Both the position numbers and the translations under genes were made by a program. Below, piece after piece: positions 1 through 6,831 of a DNA stretch of 64,000 bases. The stretch comes from Moorena sp. SIOASIH (GTDB lineage: Bacteria; Cyanobacteriota; Cyanobacteriia; Cyanobacteriales; Coleofasciculaceae), in the NCBI RefSeq assembly GCF_010671925.1, contig NZ_JAAHIH010000004.1, positions 735,501 to 799,500 of the forward strand, read 5' to 3'. The stretch's first letter is position 1. Every line of letters begins with the position of its first letter. A model generated the notes under the pieces. It saw only the letters and a list, made by a program, of their open reading frames with translations. It ran no database searches and was not told where the DNA came from.

Positions 1-65
1 GCGTTTATCCTCATGATGCCCTAGATTCAATACCTTGTAAGCCTCGTGCAGAAACACTTTGACCA

Positions 66-152
66 CGCTACCTCCCGACTCCCGACTCCCGACTCCCGAC
101 TCCCGACTCCCGACTCCCGACTCCCGATTCCCGACTCCCGACTCCCGACTCC
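66..152. repeat. Tandem heptanucleotide repeat (CCCGACT)n
   Basis: About twelve near-perfect copies of a 7-bp unit, CCCGACT with one CCCGATT variant, lie just upstream of purB. The same unit returns near 37700, and its sister CCCGATT near 10420 and 17550. No coding sense is seen. Confidence 0.9.
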
Positions 153-228
153 CTAAAACTCAAGACGAAAGTCCCTTACCCGATTGATAACTGCTACAAT
201 AGTAAGGTTGTGTTCTGCGATATTGGAA

Positions 229-1524
229 TTGATTGAGCGCTACACCCTACCCGAGATGGGCGAATTGTGGACGGATACCTACAAGCTCAAAACCTGGCTT
301 CAGGTGGAAATAGCTGTTTGTGAAGCACAAGCGGAACTGGGTAAGATTCCTGGTGAAGCTGTAGAGGAAATTAAGGCAAAGGCCAATTTTGACCTCAAGC
401 GGGTGCAAGAGATTGAGCGAGAAGTCCGCCATGACATGATTGCCTTTCTGACTAATGTGAATGAGTATGTAGGGGATGTGGGACGCTACATTCACTTAGG
501 CTTGACTAGTTCCGATGTTTTAGACACTGCCTTGGCACTGCAACTGGTTGCTAGTCTAAATATTATCCTCGAACAGATCGAGAAGCTTGCTCAAGCGATT
601 CGCTACCAGGCACAACAACATCGCTACACGGTGATGATTGGTCGTTCTCACGGAATTCATGCTGAACCAATTACCTTTGGTTTTAAGCTGGCCGGTTGGT
701 TAGCAGAAGTTTGCCGCCATCGCGATCGCTTAGTGGGTCTGCGTCAAAACATATCTGTGGGCAAGATTTCTGGTGCTGTGGGAACCTATGCCAATATTGA
801 CCCTCAAGTGGAAGCGATCGCATGTCGAAACCTGTCACTGCAACCTGATACTGCCTCAACCCAAATTATTTCCCGCGATCGCCATGGTGAGTTTGTCCAA
901 CAGTTAGCTCTGTTAGGGGCAACCATTGAACGGTTTGCTTTGGAAATTCGCAATCTCCAAAAAACTGATGTCTTAGAAGTAGAGGAATTCTTTTCTAAGG
1001 GACAGAAAGGTTCCTCTGCTATGCCACACAAACGTAATCCAATTCGTTCTGAACGGCTAACGGGGATGGCACGAATCCTGCGGGGTCATGGGGTGGCTGC
1101 TTTAGAAAATGTTGCCCTATGGCATGAGCGGGATATTTCTCATTCCTCTGTAGAACGAGTGATTCTGCCAGATGTATGTATTTTAACTCACTTCATGTTA
1201 GTGGAAATCACAGATTTAGTGAAACACTTGTTGGTTTATCCAGAAAACATGAAGCGGAATATGAATGTTTATGGGGGTGTAGTGTTTAGCCAAAAGGTGT
1301 TGTTAGCGTTAGTAGAAAAGGGGATGAATCGGGAAGATGCCTACAGTATTGTTCAGTCTTGTGCTCATCAAGCCTGGAATAAACCTGAGGGAAACTTCTA
1401 CGATTTGATTATTAAAAATCCTGAAGTTACTAGTAAGCTAACTCCTTCAGAAATAGAGGAATGTTTTAATCCCGAGCACCATTTTCAACATTTGGACGAG
1501 GTTTATCAACGGTTGGGAATCTAG
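229..1524 (+). CDS. purB: Adenylosuccinate lyase
   Basis: This enzyme of the fumarase/aspartase superfamily acts twice in cytosolic purine synthesis: it cleaves SAICAR to AICAR plus fumarate, and adenylosuccinate to AMP plus fumarate. The frame is open from a TTG at 184, but cyanobacterial PurB normally begins MIERYTLPEMG. I therefore place the start at TTG 229, giving 431 residues, the usual length. The superfamily signature is visible as GSSAMPHKRNPI near residue 265, and the catalytic-histidine region as TSSDVLDT near residue 95. Neither candidate start has a strong ribosome binding site, so the exact start is uncertain although the function is not. Upstream is only a heptamer repeat array. 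No purine operon partner is adjacent, which is common in cyanobacteria. Confidence 0.95.
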   Translation: MIERYTLPEMGELWTDTYKLKTWLQVEIAVCEAQAELGKIPGEAVEEIKAKANFDLKRVQEIEREVRHDMIAFLTNVNEYVGDVGRYIHLGLTSSDVLDTALALQLVASLNIILEQIEKLAQAIRYQAQQHRYTVMIGRSHGIHAEPITFGFKLAGWLAEVCRHRDRLVGLRQNISVGKISGAVGTYANIDPQVEAIACRNLSLQPDTASTQIISRDRHGEFVQQLALLGATIERFALEIRNLQKTDVLEVEEFFSKGQKGSSAMPHKRNPIRSERLTGMARILRGHGVAALENVALWHERDISHSSVERVILPDVCILTHFMLVEITDLVKHLLVYPENMKRNMNVYGGVVFSQKVLLALVEKGMNREDAYSIVQSCAHQAWNKPEGNFYDLIIKNPEVTSKLTPSEIEECFNPEHHFQHLDEVYQRLGI

Positions 1525-1573
1525 CTCGCTTTCAGCGGTTTTCAATTCGGTCAGGTACAAATCTCTGGGTTTT

Positions 1574-1881
1574 AGGGAGCAGGGAGCAGGGAGCAGGGAG
1601 TAGGGAGTAGGCAAGGCGTTGCTTAATAATGGAATGATTTTAATAGTTTTGTGGAATGGGCATCAGGCGTGGAACTGGCATCTTGCCAGTTTCAATAGAT
1701 TTTCGGGCGGGCAGGATGCCCATTCTACTCCTATTCATTGCTTGATTCAGCAACGCCTATTTTTTTCCTTTTTCCCTGTTCCCTACTCCCTACTCCCTGC
1801 TCCCTACTCCCTACTCCCTACTCCCATCAAGCCTATGTTCACCTATCAAATAGAAACGCTATACAATAGTAAGTATAACTA
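1574..1881. repeat. Intergenic repeat cluster with nested palindromic element
   Basis: The gap after purB holds GGGAGCA/GGGAGTA heptamers (about 1574-1611), an imperfect inverted-repeat element at 1614-1758, and a TCCCTAC/TCCCTGC heptamer run (about 1784-1832). The element has ends AGGCGTTGC and GCAACGCCT. Nested inside are GAATGGGCATC/GATGCCCATTC arms and a perfect AACTGGCA-tct-TGCCAGTT hairpin. It looks like a small non-autonomous mobile or folded element. No gene is supported here. Confidence 0.6.
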
Positions 1882-2751
1882 ATGATTGCCCAAGATGAGG
1901 TTGTCATGACCCAGAGCTTAGAGGGAACAGGTCTAACTATTTCGTTACCGGATCATACTCAACTACCAGAATCCAATGGCGAATTTGTGAAGAACTTCCA
2001 TGAGCATCCCCAAAGCATTATTTTAACTGATTCTATTGAACCGGTTCTCCAGAAAATTCATCCCGACAAACAATACGCTATTGGTCAAGACTCAGGTATC
2101 TATTGGCGGATCACAGAACCTTTAGAAAGAGGAGCAGAAGCTCCGGATTGGTTTTATGTACCGGGAGTACCTCCTCTGCTAGATGGTAAACTTCGTCGTT
2201 CCTATGTACTTTGGCAAGAACACCTAGCACCTCTGATTGCTCTGGAATTTGCTAGTGGTAATGGAGACGAAGAAAGGGATTCTACTCCTTTATCTGCTAC
2301 TGGAGAAGAAAAAACTAAACCAGGTAAATTCTGGGTTTATGAACAAATTATTCGCATTCCCTACTACGGAATCTATATCTTTGATACTGGGGAGTTAGAG
2401 GTTTATCATCTAGTCAATGGTAAATATCACCAGATGAAGACTAATCAAAGGGGACATTATCCTATTGAACAGTTAGGGGTAGAATTAGGTGTATGGGAAG
2501 GCTCATATCAGAATCTTAATCAGAATCACTTGTGGCTAAGGTGGTGGGATACGGAAGGTAATCTACTGCTGATGGGCAGTGAGCGGGCTGAGCAAGAAAA
2601 ACAACGGGCTGAGCAAGAAAAACAACGGGCTGAGCAAGCTGAACGTTCACAACGAGAGGCTATTCCTAAGCTATTGGCAATGGGACTAACTGTGGAGCAA
2701 GTGAGTTCAGCGTTAGGCTTATCTATTGAGGAAGTAGAGAATGAAGAATGA
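1882..2751 (+). CDS. Uma2 family (DUF820) PD-(D/E)XK endonuclease-like protein
   Basis: A member of the Uma2/DUF820 family, very abundant in cyanobacteria and built on a restriction-endonuclease-like fold; its cellular role is unknown. The 289-residue protein shows the family's acidic active-site strands: APDWFYVPG near residue 92 and PLIALEFAS near residue 117, followed by KFWVYEQ. The C-terminus carries a charged, probably coiled-coil repeat RAEQEKQ (three copies, about residues 233-255) and the tail motif ALGLSIEEVE. The start could be ATG 1882 or ATG 1909. The last 37 coding bases are repeated almost exactly at 3101-3137, which suggests a past duplication or insertion at the 3' end. Confidence 0.85.
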   Translation: MIAQDEVVMTQSLEGTGLTISLPDHTQLPESNGEFVKNFHEHPQSIILTDSIEPVLQKIHPDKQYAIGQDSGIYWRITEPLERGAEAPDWFYVPGVPPLLDGKLRRSYVLWQEHLAPLIALEFASGNGDEERDSTPLSATGEEKTKPGKFWVYEQIIRIPYYGIYIFDTGELEVYHLVNGKYHQMKTNQRGHYPIEQLGVELGVWEGSYQNLNQNHLWLRWWDTEGNLLLMGSERAEQEKQRAEQEKQRAEQAERSQREAIPKLLAMGLTVEQVSSALGLSIEEVENEE

Positions 2752-2962
2752 AGAATTAAGAATGAAGAATTAAGAATGAAGAATTAAGAATGTAGAATTA
2801 AGAATGTAGAATTAAGAATGTAGAATTAAGAATTAAGAATTTATAATTTATAATTTATAATTTATAATTTATAATTTATAATTTATAATTTATAATTTAT
2901 AATTTATAATTTATAATTTATAATTTATAATTTATAATTTATAATTTATAATTTATAATTAA
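2752..2962. repeat. AT-rich heptamer arrays, (AATTAAG) type then (AATTTAT)n
   Basis: The region begins with GAATTAAGAATGAA-like repeats and continues with about eighteen tandem copies of the 7-bp unit AATTTAT (about 2833-2960). This is one of several AT-rich heptamer arrays in the window. It starts immediately at the stop codon of the upstream Uma2 gene. Confidence 0.9.
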
Positions 2963-3304
2963 GTTCGTAGGGTGCGTGATAAGACGGGCTCGCACTCATT
3001 TTCCGCCTCGTCGTCACCGTTGGAAAAGCCCGTCCGATTGTAACGGGCAAGATGCCCGTTCCACCCACCGGGTGAAACAGCATGCATTGAGATCCACCCG
3101 TTCAGCTTTAGGCTTATCTATTGAGGAAGTAGAGAATAGGGAATCGGGAGTCGGGAATCGGGAGTCGGGAATCGGGAGTCGGTAAAAACCATGAAACCCA
3201 GTCTAACTTTATCCACCGATAACAATCTCTGTTATTTGGAAGGAAATAGTCAGTGTTATAAGTGGGTTAGAAATGGGTCCGCTGCTAATTGACACTCCCA
3301 CATC
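2963..3304. other. Intergenic: hairpin plus duplicated gene 3' end
   Basis: No gene is supported. A perfect 8-bp stem with 3-nt loop (AACGGGCA-aga-TGCCCGTT) lies at 3042-3060. Bases 3101-3137 repeat the 3' end of the Uma2 gene (2706-2742) with one mismatch. GGGAATC/GGGAGTC heptamers fill 3140-3182. The layout suggests that repeat-rich DNA was inserted into, or a duplication was made of, the end of the Uma2 gene. Confidence 0.6.
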
Positions 3305-4072
3305 TCAAGACAGATATGCTTTGACTGCTGAATTCAAGGCCCACTTTACTAGATAGCTAGTTCGCCCTTGACGGTTGCTTAACAATTTTCTTTCAGTGGA
3401 ACTAGCAAAAAACCAAGTCTTGGAAAAAGAATCAGGGTCGTTATAGTTTGGAGCATCAACATGAGTCCACTCTTTGCTGAGGTAATAATATTTATAAGGC
3501 TCCGAATAGCGTGGATCTTGTCGATTTATATCATCGAATTTAGGTTTCCAGTTTGAAAGAGCCATAAATTCAAAATTGTCGAATTCTGTGAGGTTTCCCT
3601 GATGGTAAACCAGGTTCGCGTGAGCTGGTACTCCCATGTCTTCAATCATGTGGAGCATTATACCTAAAAGAAAATAGGCTTGGCTCTTTCGATTTTGATC
3701 ATAAGCCGTCACACTATCTTGCCACCACCCCTCGATGTCATCGCAGCCTTCATTTGTACCCTTGTGTTCTATGCGTTTAGCATTAAGATCGATCCCGTAC
3801 TCTATTCCTGAAACTGGCAATTCATGGAGTTCGGTATTAGCTCCGTCAATAATGGCGTTCCGAAATTGCTGCAATTCTGGATATTGACCCTTGAGTTGAT
3901 CAATTCCCCATTCGGTCAGGTAACTATGTGTTGGATGGGTGACATTTTTCCAATCGGCACTGTCCCAAGCCCAAGCGCTAGGACAAAAAAAGCTACTGGT
4001 CTCAATGAGCAACAGTAAGACGAAAGCTACAAAAAAACGCTGATATCTGAGAATTATCTTATTTGTCAGCAT
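3305..4072 (-). CDS. Secreted zinc-dependent phospholipase C / S1-P1 nuclease-fold protein
   Basis: Likely a secreted hydrolase of the zinc-dependent phospholipase C superfamily. Residues LHMIEDMGVPAHANL match the prokaryotic zinc PLC signature (H-x3-D-x3-P-x-H-[PA]-x-N). I chose the start at 4072, since MLTNKIILRYQRFFVAFVL begins a classic signal peptide ending SAWA. Cleavage there would leave a mature protein starting with Trp (WDSADW), as in Bacillus PLC, where the N-terminal Trp is a zinc ligand. THSYLTEWGI supplies a further early His. The frame is open upstream to 4147, but that part would precede the signal peptide. The protein is 255 residues. The substrate (phospholipid or nucleic acid) cannot be told from sequence. 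Confidence 0.75.
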   Translation of the reverse strand: MLTNKIILRYQRFFVAFVLLLLIETSSFFCPSAWAWDSADWKNVTHPTHSYLTEWGIDQLKGQYPELQQFRNAIIDGANTELHELPVSGIEYGIDLNAKRIEHKGTNEGCDDIEGWWQDSVTAYDQNRKSQAYFLLGIMLHMIEDMGVPAHANLVYHQGNLTEFDNFEFMALSNWKPKFDDINRQDPRYSEPYKYYYLSKEWTHVDAPNYNDPDSFSKTWFFASSTERKLLSNRQGRTSYLVKWALNSAVKAYLS

Positions 4073-4131
4073 GGCTTGAATGTGGTTATTGGGTAAACGA
4101 GTAAACTCGAATGGCACTACAGCGGTTTGCA

Positions 4132-4244
4132 ATTCAGTTAGGTACAAAGTTCTGGGTTTTTAGGGAGCAGGGAGCAGGGAGCAGGGAGCAGGGAAGAGGC
4201 AAGAGGGAAAACAATCCTGTGTACCTGATAGTTATGCAAACCGC
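4132..4244. repeat. Short inverted-repeat element filled with GGGAGCA heptamers
   Basis: The terminal arms GCGGTTTGCA (4132-4141) and TGCAAACCGC (4235-4244) are perfect complements, and the similarity extends inward through AGGTAC/GTACCT. The interior is a (GGGAGCA)n run. The same architecture recurs at 54334-54532, with related arms near 1530 and 36890, so it looks like a MITE-like family. The rest of the gap to 4464 holds HIP1 octamers and nothing else recognisable. Confidence 0.65.
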
Positions 4245-4464
4245 CGTAAGTTAAGGGAGCTGATCAAGCTGAGGAAGCTTCATGTTTTATCTTAACTAAA
4301 AAGCGATCGCTTTCCACAAAAAGAATAGCGATCGCTCCTTAATGCCCAAACTCTTTTAACTGCCATAGACCCCTCATGGATTTTAGCTTGCTCTTTAGGC
4401 AAATCCAAACCCACTCTATCAGCTCTCCATGGCACTGCTTTTGAGTGCTACACCTAACCGGATT

Positions 4465-5385
4465 TTACTTATCCGTTAACTGGTTCAACCAATTGGTCAA
4501 ATCCACTTCGGTTTCAAAATCTAACAACGCTTCTCCTAAATCCTCCAACTGGGAAAAGGATAACTGCTCAATTTGATTGTTTAATTGGGGATTTATCTCA
4601 CCTAGGCGACGGCTAAGTAGACGCTTAATTAAATTAAGCTCATTGCGCTTTCCTTGTTCTAATCCCTGTCCTAATCCTTGTTCTAATCCTTGTTTTAATC
4701 CTTGTTTTAATCCCTGTTCTAATCCTTGTTCTAATCCTTGCTCTAATCCTTGGCGAATAATTCGTTGATAAACTACTGACTCTTGCATCATATCCTCCCG
4801 AAAATAGGCTTGAATTAACTGCTCATCAAATTTCACCCCAGCCAACAGTTGCACGCACGCAGATAAGTTACGTTGCTGTTGTCTATCTTCAATCATATCG
4901 ATTCTGGCTGCTACCTGGGATAGCAAGGTTTCTGGTACTTCAGTTTGTGCTAATACTGCCAAGGGTAGTAATCCTGGGGTGGTAAGTAACGGTTGTGGAT
5001 CACATTCCCAAATCCGAATTACCCGATAGCGGAAGGATAGGTTCCTCTCGGTAAATTGATTGACAAATACTCCGGCTAATCGGCTTGGTTTCAGGAATAT
5101 TATTACCTGCTCAATATCACAGCGATACTGACGATATAACCTCACCCAATAATCGAGCATCCGCAGGGGTAAGGGAGGTTCAGATTGGGGTAAGGTTTGA
5201 AATTCCAAATGCAAAATAGCATCAGCAACTCGCACAAAAAACAAGGCATCTGCCCGAATTGGTTCTGTGCTTAATTCCGTGTTGAGAATTTCGATATCCT
5301 CTGCGGGTTCCTGGTTAAACAACCAACGGGTAAAGGCTTGAGGATATTGTTCAACTAGATATTTTAGGGTACTGTCGTAAGTCAT
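4465..5385 (-). CDS. Rpn/PD-(D/E)XK nuclease-family protein with DUF4351-like C-terminus
   Basis: This 306-residue protein belongs to the large cyanobacterial family annotated as Rpn-like or transposase-like PD-(D/E)XK nuclease with a C-terminal DUF4351-like segment. The N-terminus MTYDSTLKYLVEQYP, the acidic strand RADALFFV and LHLEFQTLP (about residues 44-64) fit the nuclease core. Residues 212-243 are a low-complexity run of QGLE/QGLK/QGLG tetrapeptides encoded by a 12-bp tandem repeat, which may expand or contract. The C-terminal NQIEQLSFSQLEDLGEALLD is typical of DUF4351. The role is unproven; E. coli Rpn proteins promote recA-independent recombination. A truncated duplicate lies next to it at 5974-6447. 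Confidence 0.75.
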   Translation of the reverse strand: MTYDSTLKYLVEQYPQAFTRWLFNQEPAEDIEILNTELSTEPIRADALFFVRVADAILHLEFQTLPQSEPPLPLRMLDYWVRLYRQYRCDIEQVIIFLKPSRLAGVFVNQFTERNLSFRYRVIRIWECDPQPLLTTPGLLPLAVLAQTEVPETLLSQVAARIDMIEDRQQQRNLSACVQLLAGVKFDEQLIQAYFREDMMQESVVYQRIIRQGLEQGLEQGLEQGLKQGLKQGLEQGLGQGLEQGKRNELNLIKRLLSRRLGEINPQLNNQIEQLSFSQLEDLGEALLDFETEVDLTNWLNQLTDK

Positions 5386-5733
5386 TACACATCTGATCTA
5401 ACTAAGTCAATTCTGGTTAAGTAATCGAAAACAGGGTTAAGAGCCACAAATTCGACGACTCGAACCTATCCCAAATCATCTTCAATCAACCCAGGGCAAG
5501 GTATGTGGGAAATATCGGCCACTTAACTAACTGTTGAAATCTCCGGTAAACCCCGACAATCATCAACGGGATATCGGGGTATAAAAACCAGGTAAAATTA
5601 TGGCTATTGTTGGGGAATATTCTTCTATTTTATCACAGTTATGAGCCAGAATATTACTCGGAATTTAGTTAAAAAATTTAAGAGTTTTATCGCTACAATC
5701 GGGAGTTATTGAATTCAGTTAAATCTATTGATC

Positions 5734-5935
5734 CCCCCTAACCCCCCTTAAAAAAGGGGGGAAATAGACCCCTATCCCCCCTTAAAAAAGGGGGGAAATA
5801 GACCCCTAACCCACCTTAAAAAAGGGGGGAAATAGACCCCTATCCCCCCTTAAAAAAGGGGGATAATAGACCCCTAACCCACCTTAAAAAAGGGGGGAAA
5901 TAGACCCCTATCCCCCCTTAAAAAAGGGGGGAACA
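5734..5935. repeat. Minisatellite of about 33 bp, CCCCCCTTAAAAAAGGGGGG-type
   Basis: About six direct copies of a palindromic unit (CCCCCCTTAAAAAAGGGGGG followed by aaatagacccctat). Each copy can form a G/C hairpin. A related sequence is embedded in frame in the TcB gene near 25003. The rest of the gap 5386-5973 shows no gene. Confidence 0.85.
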
Positions 5936-5973
5936 AGAATTATCTGGATTTTTGGGCAATAGTAGAGTGGGTA

Positions 5974-6447
5974 AGGCAAATCCAAACCCACTCTATCAGC
6001 TCTTGATGGCACTGGTTTTGAGTGCGACACTTAACCGGATTTTACTTATCCGTTAACTGGTTCAACCAATTGGTCAAATCCACTTCGGTGTCTTGATGCA
6101 GTCGCTCATGGGGGAAACCCCCAAGACCGCGCTGCATCGCTTTCAAAATCTAATAACGCTTCTCCTAAATCTTCCAACTGGTCAAAGGATAATTCTTCAA
6201 TCTGATTTTGTAATTGGGGATTTATTTCACCTAGGCGACGGTTAATTTGACGGATAATTAAATTAAGCTCATTGCGCTTTCCTTGCTCTAATCCTTGTCC
6301 TAATCCTTGTTCTAATCCTTGTTTTAATCCCTGTTTTAATCCCTGTTCTAATCCTTGTTCTAATCCTTGTTCTAATCCTTGGCGAATAATTCGTTGATAA
6401 ACTACTGACTCTTGCATCATATCCTCCCGAAAATAAGCTTGAATTAA
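5974..6447 (-). pseudogene. Truncated duplicate of the Rpn/DUF4351 gene, interrupted by a 52-bp palindrome
   Basis: Bases 5974-6447 are a close copy of 4397-4818, that is, the C-terminal part (QGLE repeats plus DUF4351) and 3' flank of the neighbouring gene. The N-terminal nuclease half is missing, and the copy ends abruptly in an AATTAAG heptamer array at 6448. Relative to the intact copy it carries exactly 52 extra bases at 6089-6140, which create a stop (LDFESDAARSWGFPP*) and shift the frame. An open frame of 104 residues (6106-6420) remains, but it lacks the catalytic half and is unlikely to function. Confidence 0.8.
6089..6140. mobile_element. 52-bp palindromic dispersed element (copy 1)
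   Basis: Comparison with the unoccupied duplicate (CACTTCGG|TTTCAAAATC at 4504-4521) defines a precise 52-bp insertion. Its arms GATGCAG/CTGCATC surround a GGGGG-ttt-CCCCC hairpin. The identical 52 bp occurs in the other orientation at 48393-48444, a variant at 45361-45412 and a half copy at 36990-37019. No target duplication longer than one base is evident. Confidence 0.8.
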
Positions 6448-6820
6448 ATTAAGAATTAAGAATTAAGAATTAAGAATTAAGAATTAAGAATGCATAATTT
6501 AGAACTTATAGCAACCGAAGTATAGTTTAGGACAGAGGATTTTGGTTGAAAGGGAGCAAGGAGCAGGGAGCAGAAATATGTCTTAAGCTTTACTGCGACT
6601 GCTATACATTATTAATTCTACATTATTAATTCTACATTATTAATTCTACATTATTAATTCTACATTATTAATTCTCAATTCTCAATTCTCAATTCTTAAT
6701 TCTTAATTCTTAATTCTCAATTCTCAATTCTCAATTCTCAATTCTCAATTCTCAATTCTTAATTCTTAATTCTCAATTCTACATTCTACATTCTACATTC
6801 TACATTCTTAATTCTTTTAT
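6448..6820. repeat. Mixed AT-rich heptamer-type arrays
   Basis: Successive arrays of GAATTAA (6448-6490), a short GGGAGCA run (about 6553-6572), then CATTATTAATTCTA, AATTCTC and ATTCTAC units fill the gap between the Rpn pseudogene and the NB-ARC gene. No gene is seen. Confidence 0.85.
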
Positions 6821-6831
6821 TCTGTTCCCTG

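Noticed and set aside
1619..1882. Open frame of 87 codons between purB and the Uma2 gene
   Set aside because: It is translated through hairpins and CCCTACT heptamers (PYSLLPAPYSLLP), which is repeat sequence, not protein.
2976..3185. 69-codon frame ending ALGLSIEEVENRESG
   Set aside because: Its only protein-like part is the duplicated 37-bp Uma2 end; the rest is hairpin and GGGAATC repeat.
5734..5935. Possible CRISPR array (regularly spaced repeats)
   Set aside because: Units are contiguous with near-constant short spacers that are also repeated, so it is a minisatellite, not repeat-spacer DNA. No cas genes are present.
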